NCBI GenBank assembly: GCA_030696465.1
Contig: JAUYSE010000157.1
Location: 1-10,843 of the forward strand
Source of the DNA: Legionellaceae bacterium
GTDB lineage: Bacteria > Pseudomonadota > Gammaproteobacteria > Legionellales > Legionellaceae
DNA length: 10,843 nucleotides
Reading direction: 5' to 3'
This document shows positions 1 to 6,169 of this stretch, one piece after another (the first letter of the stretch is position 1; each line of letters begins with the position of its first letter). The notes under the pieces were generated by a model. It worked only from the letters and a program-made list of their open reading frames with translations, was not told where the DNA came from and ran no database searches. A program made the translations under genes and the position numbers.

Positions 1-181
1 CAGGAATTCCCGCCTAATTATATCAGTGGTAACAAGGCATTCCGATAAAATTCTTTTCACAAACACGCATAAAATCATCCTGATGCTCTCACAGCGCGTC
101 CATGCGCTGTGAAGGTTTGCGAAAAGAATTTTATCGGATGCCTTGTTTGACAGCGTTTTGGGGTTGGGCGGGAATGGCTGG
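1..181. repeat. Nested inverted-repeat element (interrupted REP-like hairpin)
   Basis: Three concentric inverted repeats are visible. The outer arms are ATTCCCGCC at 6-14 and GGCGGGAAT at 167-175. The middle arms are 31-58 and 121-147, 27 bp matching apart from one extra T in the left arm. The inner arms are TCACAGCGC at 89-97 and GCGCTGTGA at 104-112 with a 6-nt loop. The ends of this region (1-14 and 146-181) match an uninterrupted 57-bp copy at 2834-2778 on the opposite strand, so the middle part appears to be an insertion into that repeat. A small reading frame starting at 143 runs out of the repeat and resembles nothing I recognise, so I do not call it a gene. Confidence 0.8.
31..148. 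mobile_element. MITE-like unit with about 27-bp terminal inverted repeats
   Basis: The unit is about 118 bp. It starts AACAAGGCAT and ends ATGCCTTGTT; its arms pair over about 27 bp and, after one mismatch, extend inward by a few more bases (AAAC/GTTT). It has no coding capacity. Its centre holds a separate 9-bp hairpin at 89-112. Compared with the copy of the host repeat at 2778-2834, it sits where that copy has only about 7 bases between its left arm and TTGACA. No convincing target-site duplication is visible, so transposition is inferred from the terminal repeats and the interrupted host repeat. Confidence 0.5.
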
Positions 182-320
182 GAAGTGCCTGAGCAAGATC
201 CTCTAAAATACAAACGATTTATCCGAACCTCGACCTTTCAAAGAATATCCGAGCGGCGAATTTCAAACAAAAATGCGTTTACCCTGAAGGATGTACCACA
301 AAAAGGCACCCTCATGAGAA
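182..320. other. Gene-free stretch downstream of the peptidase gene
   Basis: Together with the repeat at 1-181 this makes 320 bases with no credible gene. I found no terminator-type hairpin with a T-run for the minus-strand peptidase gene ending at 321, no tRNA-like structure, and no convincing promoter here. Confidence 0.5.
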
Positions 321-1436
321 CTATGCGCTTGCCTCCTCATCTGGCAAATGACTGGTGACCTCAGCACGTATACGATGCGCTTCGAGCACTAACAATTGAA
401 AATAATCGTAGCTCATATAAAAATTACCATGATTACCTATGTTATCGCCCCAGGAGTTACGCACAATTAATAGACCTTTATGCTTATGCCCCTCTGAATC
501 CACCGCGACGGCATTATCGTTGTAGCCGGTAATCACCATTTCATGACCCGCTGAATAATCTGGACGAAAAATAGTATCGCGTAAAATTTGCGGAGTTAAC
601 ACCCAAGTATCATTGTTTACTCGGTGAGACCCTATCGCGCCGCCTACGCCTGCGTCAAAATCTTGTAAGATAACCCCGTAAGTGACTCGATCACCTGCAG
701 CAAGGGAAGCCTTGACCTTTCGTAAAACTTGAACAGTATTCACCTGATCATTTAAAGCTTCGATGGGACTTAACAAGGTAGTCCATTCCATCCACTGATC
801 TGCGGGCTGACTCATTGCATGATATTCGTCTATGTTATTCAAGCTCGGTAATGTTTCTACCATTCCTGTTGGGTAAGTATAATATCCACCGCAACCCGTG
901 GTTTTTTCTGATTCATGCGAAACAACTCCGAATTCAATGAGTCGCTGCAATACATAAGGTGCCCATGAACCATCCCATCCACTAGGAAGATAACTTTGAT
1001 TTTCAAGGTATTGTCCTAAAGCCAAGGGACACAATTGACTCACATAATCCCCTTGACCAATAATGGCATCTAATGCAGCCGTGCTCGCAAAAGTAACACA
1101 GGTTCCATGCGCACCTTGATCCAAGACCGGAACACCATTCATACCCAAACGAACGACCCTCGGAAGAGGTGATGATGAATCTTCGGACGATTCTTGTGGT
1201 GTTTGTAATGCCTGCGCGCGATGTTGTATTCCTTTTCGAGCTTGCTCATTAAGCTGTAAGCGTAATAAAGCAATCGTTTTCATTGGTGGGGTGCCGCTTT
1301 TACGTACGCTCAAGCCACTACTCTGTGTAGGGACTTTTTCTAAAATCGCTCCGGTAATCCGGACGGTGGCGTCAGCCCATACGGGTGTCGCTAATACACT
1401 ATACACCATGCTAAACCATAAACATCGCTTGAACAT
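321..1436 (-). CDS. Exported papain-like (C1 family) cysteine peptidase
   Basis: Predicted endopeptidase of the papain fold, 371 residues, probably exported. A signal peptide is visible: basic MFKR, a hydrophobic core, then PVWA with likely cleavage after Ala21. Residues 22-95 are a possible propeptide or linker, Ser/Glu-rich at 82-90, without a clear ERFNIN motif. The catalytic domain opens near residue 92. It has the oxyanion Gln107 and nucleophile Cys113 in DQGAHGTCVTF, the usual six-residue spacing, then His298 in AGHEMVITGY and Asn327 in RNSWG. The Trp normally after the catalytic Cys is Val. All four key residues are present, so it should be active. The start is supported by AAGGGG at 1444-1449, 7 nt upstream, and a good promoter. 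It is transcribed away from the cysteine-rich gene at 1715. The substrate is unknown: periplasmic, secreted, or host-directed are all open. Family assignment is firm; biological role is not. Confidence 0.88.
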   Translation of the reverse strand: MFKRCLWFSMVYSVLATPVWADATVRITGAILEKVPTQSSGLSVRKSGTPPMKTIALLRLQLNEQARKGIQHRAQALQTPQESSEDSSSPLPRVVRLGMNGVPVLDQGAHGTCVTFASTAALDAIIGQGDYVSQLCPLALGQYLENQSYLPSGWDGSWAPYVLQRLIEFGVVSHESEKTTGCGGYYTYPTGMVETLPSLNNIDEYHAMSQPADQWMEWTTLLSPIEALNDQVNTVQVLRKVKASLAAGDRVTYGVILQDFDAGVGGAIGSHRVNNDTWVLTPQILRDTIFRPDYSAGHEMVITGYNDNAVAVDSEGHKHKGLLIVRNSWGDNIGNHGNFYMSYDYFQLLVLEAHRIRAEVTSHLPDEEASA

Positions 1437-1477
1437 ATATCTACCCCTTAAAATAAGCCCGAAAATATAACCGGGAC

Positions 1478-1506
1478 ATCATACTATTTGATATATTTTT
1501 TTACAA
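1478..1506 (-). promoter_or_regulatory. Sigma70-type promoter of the C1 peptidase gene
   Basis: On the minus strand, TTGTAA (1501-1506, -35) is followed by a 17-bp A/T-rich spacer and TATGAT (1478-1483, -10), matching the consensus at 4/6 and 5/6. This places the transcription start about 35 nt before the ATG at 1436. Confidence 0.6.
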
Positions 1507-1566
1507 GTTCTATATGCGCTCAACGTACACTTAGCGATCTATGCGCACCGCGCCCTTTAACATAAA

Positions 1567-1596
1567 ATCCGAGCCGCGACCATGAGGGAGCGGAGC
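1567..1596 (-). repeat. Dispersed 30-bp repeat, copy 1
   Basis: Read on the minus strand, the unit begins GCTCCGCTCCCTCATGG and ends GTCGCGGCTCGGAT. It matches 10685-10714 (plus strand) at 28 of 30 positions. It lies in the gap between the divergent peptidase and cysteine-rich protein genes and is not itself a strong hairpin. It is distinctly more GC-rich than its surroundings. Two copies in about 10.8 kb suggest a genome-wide family. Confidence 0.7.
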
Positions 1597-1714
1597 TTTT
1601 AATGAGTCAAATCGTGTGAATTTTAGATGATATTGCCATGCAGTACATGAACATTTGGAAGTCCGAATATACTTATGCTATGCTTTTCGAAAGGACTTCA
1701 CTAAGATCATTACT

Positions 1715-2125
1715 ATGCGCACCTCTTTGAATAAATACGCGACCTGTCTTACTGCTTTATTACTGTTAGCATCTTCTGCCGCATATAGTCACTGTCATAT
1801 CAATGCCAGCAACAATGGCGATAGCAACGATGGGAGTGCAGGCAGCGGGAATGGTACAACTGGTTGTTGTGCCACCATGGGTGGTATCAACTATTGTGAT
1901 CGAAGCACTGGACGTTATATTTGTTCTAATGGTTATGTATCGGCTTGCTACTGCAGCCGCCATGCCGTTATGGATTTTCAAAATATAGAAGGTTGTTGCC
2001 TCTGGGCAGGTGGAGTCATGGTGGTTGCTCCCACTGGCGTGGTTGTCTGTCGCAATGGGAGTGTTTCAGAGCAATGTAGCTTGCAAATTCATCAACAAGA
2101 AATCGCACATTTCGGAAAAGAGTAG
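1715..2125 (+). CDS. Small exported cysteine-rich protein with two GCC-x3-GG repeats
   Basis: Predicted 136-residue exported protein of unknown function. The N-terminus from the ATG at 1715 is a signal peptide: MRTSLNKYA, then a hydrophobic core, with likely cleavage after AYS at residue 25. A Gly/Ser/Asn-rich linker (residues 30-49) follows. Two related segments start at residues 50 and 93. Both follow the pattern G-C-C-x3-G-G, a variable stretch, then G-x3-C-x-N-G-x-V-S-x2-C. The first copy has an extra Cys after the GG pair (INYC); the second has Val there. Similar GCC-x-x-GG Cys-rich modules occur in exported bacterial proteins, as far as I recall. A TTG at 1655 would add 20 residues in front of the signal peptide and falls in a possible weak -35 (TTGGAA 1655-1660, TATGCT 1679-1684), so I reject it as start. 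The Shine-Dalgarno is weak (AAGA near 1703-1706). Its disulfide-like spacing fits an extracytoplasmic protein. Divergent from the peptidase, convergent with hpt. Confidence 0.72.
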   Translation: MRTSLNKYATCLTALLLLASSAAYSHCHINASNNGDSNDGSAGSGNGTTGCCATMGGINYCDRSTGRYICSNGYVSACYCSRHAVMDFQNIEGCCLWAGGVMVVAPTGVVVCRNGSVSEQCSLQIHQQEIAHFGKE

Positions 2126-2143
2126 TCGCTTATTGACTACTCT
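2119..2143. terminator. Shared convergent hairpin, terminator-like for hpt
   Basis: AGAGTAGTC (2119-2127) and GACTACTCT (2135-2143) form a perfect 9-bp stem with a 7-nt loop. Read on the minus strand the stem is followed directly by a short U-run (CTCTTTTCC), fitting a rho-independent terminator for hpt. On the plus strand no U-run follows. Both stop codons lie in the stem: TAG 2123-2125 for the cysteine-rich gene and TAG on the minus strand at 2137-2139 for hpt. Confidence 0.6.
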
Positions 2144-2703
2144 GTCTCATGCTCAGGTGCGACCACAAAAATACCGGGGGCATTGCGTAAATACTCGTTA
2201 TAATCCATGCCGTAACCGAAAATATAGTGATCCTCTACTTCTAAACCGACAAAATCAGCTTTTTGTAAACCATCAACATCACGTTGATGTTGTTTATTCA
2301 CCAATACGGCGCTGTATACTTTTTTAGCTCCCATACGGTGTAACTCATCGATAATGGCAGATAAAGTAATGCCTCCATCTAAGATATCGTCTACGACTAA
2401 CACGGTGCGATCTTTTAAATCTACATTGGGTCGTACTTTCCATTCTAGTTCATGGGCCTGTATTGCTCCACGATATCGCGTTGCATGCACATAGTCGACT
2501 TCTAATGGAAAATCTAGACGCAGCAAAAGATTCGCCATGGGAACCATGCCCCCTATCATTACACATAATAATACTGGGTTTTGATCATGCAAACACTCAT
2601 GTACTGCCTCTGCCATAGTATCTAGGGCCGCTTCTATTTGTTCTGAAGAAAATAAACAAGTGGACTTTTTATATACTTCTTGAACTTTATTAGGGATAGA
2701 CAT
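2137..2703 (-). CDS. hpt: Hypoxanthine-guanine phosphoribosyltransferase
   Basis: Cytoplasmic purine-salvage enzyme (EC 2.4.2.8 type) that joins hypoxanthine or guanine to PRPP, giving IMP or GMP and pyrophosphate. The protein has 188 residues, normal for the short bacterial form. The diphosphate-binding loop is at residues 49-54 (MIGGMV). The PRPP signature VLVVDDILDGGIT is at 101-113, with the two Asp residues that bind ribose and metal. A lysine in VNKQHQR (about 137) suits base recognition, and the C-terminal segment DHYIFGYGMDYNEYLRN (158-174) is the typical HPRT purine-site region. The flexible-loop motif reads ATRYRG, as in the proteobacterial short branch. The start is set by GAGGAAG (2711-2717) 7 nt upstream of the ATG. 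It stands alone with its own promoter. Xanthine use cannot be judged from sequence. Confidence 0.95.
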   Translation of the reverse strand: MSIPNKVQEVYKKSTCLFSSEQIEAALDTMAEAVHECLHDQNPVLLCVMIGGMVPMANLLLRLDFPLEVDYVHATRYRGAIQAHELEWKVRPNVDLKDRTVLVVDDILDGGITLSAIIDELHRMGAKKVYSAVLVNKQHQRDVDGLQKADFVGLEVEDHYIFGYGMDYNEYLRNAPGIFVVAPEHETE

Positions 2704-2732
2704 TCTATTACTTCCTCAAACAGGGGATGGGC

Positions 2733-2761
2733 ATTGTACATGGTTATTGGGGAGCAGTAAA
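2733..2761 (-). promoter_or_regulatory. Candidate promoter of hpt
   Basis: On the minus strand, TTTACT (2756-2761) and TACAAT (2733-2738) are separated by 17 bp and match the sigma70 boxes at 4/6 and 5/6. The transcription start would fall about 25 nt before the ATG at 2703. The repeat at 2778-2834 lies just upstream. Confidence 0.5.
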
Positions 2762-2777
2762 TTAATAACTTAGTGCA

Positions 2778-2834
2778 CCAGCCATTCCCGCCCAACCGCA
2801 AAACTTTGTCAACATTATAAGGCGGGAATTCCTG
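2778..2834 (-). repeat. REP-like hairpin repeat, uninterrupted copy
   Basis: Arms ATTCCCGCC (2784-2792) and GGCGGGAAT (2821-2829) form a 9-bp stem with a 28-nt loop. On the minus strand the unit begins CAGGAATTCCCGCC and ends GGCGGGAATGGCTGG. 14 of 14 terminal bases match 1-14, and the other 36-bp part matches 146-181 at 32 positions. It starts directly after the stop codon of the methyltransferase gene and has no T-run, so it is not a classical terminator, though it could stabilise the 3' end of that transcript. Confidence 0.75.
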
Positions 2835-3560
2835 TTATTGCGCTGCTCCCAACTGCCATGCCAAAGACCAATTATGTTTAGATGCGGTAGGAATCATCCA
2901 ATAATCATGTTTTCGTGCAATTAATACATAAAATCCCGCGGGATAAGGCGAAATCATTTTACCTAGTTCATTCATAATTTCTAAACGATGAATCCAACGA
3001 GCGCTGCGCACCGGAGGAACATAATAAAAATGCCCCAATGATCTGATTTCATAGCCTCTCTGCGTTAATGCCCGACTTAAACCAAATGCGGTCAACGCAG
3101 AGGGCTGGGTAGTAGCAAAGTCTGTCAACAGACCATAGCGCCAGGCCAGTCCCCATAAACTACAAGGATTCACCCCAAAAACAATGAGATATCCCATCGA
3201 TTTTAAAACCCGATCTACTTCATCTAAAGCAGAAAAAGTTGAAGACTCTAAGGTTAAAGGAAATAACACCGCATCAGCACTGTTCTCCATCCACGGAAGT
3301 GCTTGTACCTGCGCGTAACAAGCCGCGGCAGCACCTACATCGGGACGTACCACTAATGCTTCTCGATACCCCAAAGCAGTCGCCCAAGGATCTTTCGAAG
3401 AGCCGCCATATTGTAATAAACGTTGTTTAGGTCCACCCAATGTGTTTGCCTGAAGATAATGTATTTCATGACAAAAAGCTTGAGAAACCCAAGCGCCTTG
3501 CGTTGAATGAAACCACGCATCTAAAGAGGTAAATAAATTTTGTGATCCCTGATTATTCAT
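2835..3560 (-). CDS. YafS-like class I SAM-dependent methyltransferase
   Basis: Predicted cytoplasmic methyltransferase of 241 residues. The pattern matches the YafS type: LLQYGG (48-53) in place of a glycine-rich motif I, LPWMENSADAVLFPLTLE (88-105) as the post-motif acidic/strand region, DEVDRVLKSMGYLIVFGVNP (113-131), then SLWGL (134-138) and a C-terminal strand ending FYVLIARK (210-217). No GxGxG loop is visible; E. coli YafS, as I remember it, also lacks one, so this is a family trait rather than decay. The His usually seen in the HTLE-type motif is Leu here. The substrate is unknown. The ATG at 3560 has a GAAGAG element (3567-3572) six bases upstream that lies inside the repeat at 3562-3686. 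It is downstream of alr on the same strand, separated only by that repeat, so it may be read from the alr transcript. Confidence 0.75.
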   Translation of the reverse strand: MNNQGSQNLFTSLDAWFHSTQGAWVSQAFCHEIHYLQANTLGGPKQRLLQYGGSSKDPWATALGYREALVVRPDVGAAAACYAQVQALPWMENSADAVLFPLTLESSTFSALDEVDRVLKSMGYLIVFGVNPCSLWGLAWRYGLLTDFATTQPSALTAFGLSRALTQRGYEIRSLGHFYYVPPVRSARWIHRLEIMNELGKMISPYPAGFYVLIARKHDYWMIPTASKHNWSLAWQLGAAQ

Positions 3561-3561
3561 C

Positions 3562-3686
3562 TATACTCTTCGCACTTGAGTTTTCGGCGTTGTTGCAACC
3601 TCGCTCGCCATCGGTCATGGACCACAAGTACACTCCCTCGGCTCTCTCGCTTGCGCCTAGCCGAAAATTCAATTGCTGTGAGTATA
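3562..3686. repeat. 125-bp inverted-repeat element filling the alr-methyltransferase gap
   Basis: The arms 3562-3588 and 3660-3686 are 27 bp each and match at 22 positions, starting TATACTC and ending GAGTATA. The interior (GC-richer, with CTCCCTCGGCTCTCTCGC at 3633-3650) has no reading frame. The element ends directly next to the alr stop codon (3687) and one base before the methyltransferase start codon (3560). The TA at both tips and the terminal inverted repeats suggest a MITE-like origin; a second copy is not present in this window to prove it. Confidence 0.65.
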
Positions 3687-4760
3687 TTATGATCTGCCAT
3701 CCTTCCTAGATATCACTTGACATAAAAGTTCATAAGGGCTGGTATTCGCCATTTTAGCGATACGCTCTACTGCTAAATGAGGGCCCCACAATTCTACTCT
3801 ATCATATAAACCAACGTGAGGGTAATCCGTCAAATCAATGGTTAAACTGTCCATGGATATTCGCCCTACAATGGGGATTTCCTGTCCATGTATCCACACG
3901 GGTGTGCCTGGCGCAACATGCCGTGGGTATCCATCTCCGTACCCTATTTGCACCACCCCTATTCGAGAAACACGTTTCGCCTGCCAAGTAGCGCCATATC
4001 CGACGGTGTCACCCACTGCACAGGTTTGTAGAGCGCTTATCTCTGCAGACAAACACATCACTGGTCTTAAACCTAGGCTTTGCGCGCTTCGATCAGCAAA
4101 TGGCGAAACACCATATAACATAATGCCGGGACGTACCCAATCGGCATGGCTCTCTGGAAAGGCCAAAATAGCCGCAGAATTTGCCATACTGTATTCAATG
4201 TTTTCTCTGGGAAACTTAAGCGCTTCAAAGTTTTCTATTTGCTTCTGGTTCAGTGCGTTTTCAGGCTCATCTGCACAAGCAAAATGCGTTAATATTTTTA
4301 TTGGCTTTGCTACCCAGGGGCAACTTTGTAAAATCTCAACGACCTCAAGCACTTCATCTGCAGAAAAACCAAGCCGGTGCATGCCGGTATTCACTTTCAC
4401 CCAAACCGATATTGCACGCGACAAAGGGCTATTCAGAAAACTACGTAATTGGTCGGCATGGTGGAGCACGACCGCACATTGGTGTTCCGCAAACAAAGGC
4501 CATTGATTACTGTGTAGCACGCCCTGAAAAACAACTATCGGGGTTGTAATCCCCATCCGTCGTAACTGCAAAGCCTCTTCGATGCGTGCCACCCCAAGGG
4601 CGTCTACGTTGCCTTCCAACTGAGGTGCTATCTTTTGGACGCCACAACCATAAGCATCTGCTTTTACCATCGCAACACAAGCGGAATTTGGCGCCAGCCT
4701 GCGGACCAACGCCAAATTGTGCATTAACGACGGCAGATGCACATCAATATAAGTGCTCAT
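3687..4760 (-). CDS. alr: Alanine racemase
   Basis: PLP-dependent cytoplasmic enzyme interconverting L- and D-alanine, supplying D-Ala for peptidoglycan. It has 357 residues, normal length. Lys33 in MVKADAYGCG is the Schiff-base lysine. The TIM-barrel domain includes KVNTGMHRLGF (122-132) and RPGIMLYG (210-217). The C-terminal beta domain carries the second catalytic base Tyr255 in VGYGATW, then GRISMDS (299-305) and a Tyr in SPYELLC (341-347). The ATG at 4760 lies 7 nt after the dnaB stop; its Shine-Dalgarno (AGGGCG) overlaps that stop codon, so translation is probably coupled to dnaB. The dnaB-alr order is common in gammaproteobacteria. The stop codon abuts the repeat at 3562-3686. I see no truncation. 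Whether it acts as the sole (biosynthetic) or a catabolic racemase cannot be told here. Confidence 0.96.
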   Translation of the reverse strand: MSTYIDVHLPSLMHNLALVRRLAPNSACVAMVKADAYGCGVQKIAPQLEGNVDALGVARIEEALQLRRMGITTPIVVFQGVLHSNQWPLFAEHQCAVVLHHADQLRSFLNSPLSRAISVWVKVNTGMHRLGFSADEVLEVVEILQSCPWVAKPIKILTHFACADEPENALNQKQIENFEALKFPRENIEYSMANSAAILAFPESHADWVRPGIMLYGVSPFADRSAQSLGLRPVMCLSAEISALQTCAVGDTVGYGATWQAKRVSRIGVVQIGYGDGYPRHVAPGTPVWIHGQEIPIVGRISMDSLTIDLTDYPHVGLYDRVELWGPHLAVERIAKMANTSPYELLCQVISRKDGRS

Positions 4761-4767
4761 ATTCGCC

Positions 4768-6123
4768 CTACGCTATTTCCTGATATCCACTAAACGCAAG
4801 ATCTTCGAAACGCAAGAAATGACCAAAAAATGCCACTCGAACTCTGCCAATCGGGCCATTTCTTTGTTTGGCAATAATAAGCTCTGCCACCCCTTTATCT
4901 GAAGAATCTTCATTATAAACTTCATCTCTATAAATAAAGCAGATGATATCCGCATCTTGTTCAATCGCACCCGATTCTCGTAAATCTGACATCAGTGGGC
5001 GCTTATCTTGTCGTTGCTCTAAGCCTCGATTCAACTGAGACAGTGCCACCACTGGCACGTTTAACTCTTTGGCCAAAGACTTCAAACTTCTCGAGATTTC
5101 TGAGATTTCTCCGGTTCGATTGTCCGAAGAAAAACCGGGTACTTTCATTAATTGTAAATAGTCGACGACAATCAAACCAAGCTGACCGTGTTCTTTCATG
5201 ACTCGACGGGCTCTTGCCCGCATTTCAGCAGGGCTTAAACCCGGAGAATCATCAATAAATAACTTTGCTTCTGACAACATATGTACCGCAGAAGTCACGC
5301 GCGGCCAATCTTCTTCTGTCAAACGTCCGGTACGAATTCTATTTTGATCAATGCGTCCTAAAGAAGACATCATACGCATCGCAAGAGAGTCTGCAGGCAT
5401 TTCTAAAGAAAAGACAAGCACCGGTTTATCCGACTGAATAGCGGCATGCTCCGCCATATTCATAACCAGCGTTGTTTTACCCATAGAGGGCCGACCCGCC
5501 ACAATCACCAAATCCGCGGTTTGAAAACCCGAGGTTAGTTTATCTAAATCGGCTAAACCGGTGGATAAGCCCGTCAAACTATCGCGGTTATGATACAAAG
5601 AATCGATGCGCTCTACGGTTTTTACTAACACCGATTTAATGCTCTGTGGCCCACCGTTAGACTGTGTTTGATCGGCAATGCCAAAAACTTTACTTTCTGA
5701 AAAATCTAACAACTCCGAAACACTACGCCCACCGGGATTATAACTGGCATCGGCAATATCAGTGGCGACGGTAATCAGCTGTCGCTGTACGGATTTTTCG
5801 CGAACGATGGCGGCATAAGCGCCCACATTAGCGACACTCGGTGTATTATTCACGAGCTCAAAAATATAGGCTTCGCCACCCGCAGCATCTAGTAATTCAT
5901 TGGATTTAAGAATTTCAGCTAAGGTCACCACATCAAACGGCTGATTGCGTTGTGACAGTTGAAAGAGCGAGCGATAAATCACGCGATGCTCTGCCCGATA
6001 AAAATCGTTTTCGGTGAGTACCGTACTGACTTTTTCCCAAGCCTCATTATCTAAGAGAATACCGCCCAGCGTCGATTGCTCGGCCTCTACGGAATGTGGG
6101 GGTCGTTTTAATAATTCAGCCAT
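4768..6123 (-). CDS. dnaB: Replicative DNA helicase DnaB
   Basis: Hexameric 5'-3' helicase that unwinds DNA at the replication fork and recruits primase (dnaG, also in this window). It has 451 residues, normal length, and no intein. The N-terminal DnaG-interacting domain spans about residues 8-110 and opens with the typical PPHSVEAEQSTLGG. A linker leads to the RecA-like ATPase domain from about 180. Walker A is GRPSMGKT (210-217), Walker B is LIVVDYLQL (317-325) with Asp321, and SQLNRGLEQR (362-371) and DLRESGAIEQDAD (380-392) are the conserved C-terminal motifs. The start fits the family N-terminus and has AGGA a few bases upstream. It is 46 nt downstream of hemF on the same strand and 7 nt upstream of alr. 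No strong promoter is visible in the 46-nt gap, so transcription from hemF is likely. Confidence 0.98.
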   Translation of the reverse strand: MAELLKRPPHSVEAEQSTLGGILLDNEAWEKVSTVLTENDFYRAEHRVIYRSLFQLSQRNQPFDVVTLAEILKSNELLDAAGGEAYIFELVNNTPSVANVGAYAAIVREKSVQRQLITVATDIADASYNPGGRSVSELLDFSESKVFGIADQTQSNGGPQSIKSVLVKTVERIDSLYHNRDSLTGLSTGLADLDKLTSGFQTADLVIVAGRPSMGKTTLVMNMAEHAAIQSDKPVLVFSLEMPADSLAMRMMSSLGRIDQNRIRTGRLTEEDWPRVTSAVHMLSEAKLFIDDSPGLSPAEMRARARRVMKEHGQLGLIVVDYLQLMKVPGFSSDNRTGEISEISRSLKSLAKELNVPVVALSQLNRGLEQRQDKRPLMSDLRESGAIEQDADIICFIYRDEVYNEDSSDKGVAELIIAKQRNGPIGRVRVAFFGHFLRFEDLAFSGYQEIA

Positions 6124-6169
6124 AAAATCCTATTATCATAAAGTATCTGTCGTTTAATTAAGTGTCATA

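Noticed and set aside
1..181. CRISPR-like array
   Set aside because: There are inverted arms but no direct repeats with regular spacers, and no cas gene nearby.
143..358. 71-codon reading frame on the plus strand
   Set aside because: It begins inside the nested repeat, has no ribosome-binding site or recognisable protein features, and overlaps the 3' end of the peptidase gene.
1655..1714. Upstream TTG start for the cysteine-rich protein, adding 20 residues
   Set aside because: It would put 20 residues in front of a clear signal peptide that starts at the ATG at 1715, and the TTG has no good Shine-Dalgarno.
2010..2327. 105-codon reading frame spanning the convergent junction
   Set aside because: It lies across two better supported genes in other frames and has no family features.
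3838..4506. 222-codon reading frame on the strand opposite alr
   Set aside because: It is antisense to a firmly identified alr and its product is low in recognisable structure; it is a shadow frame.
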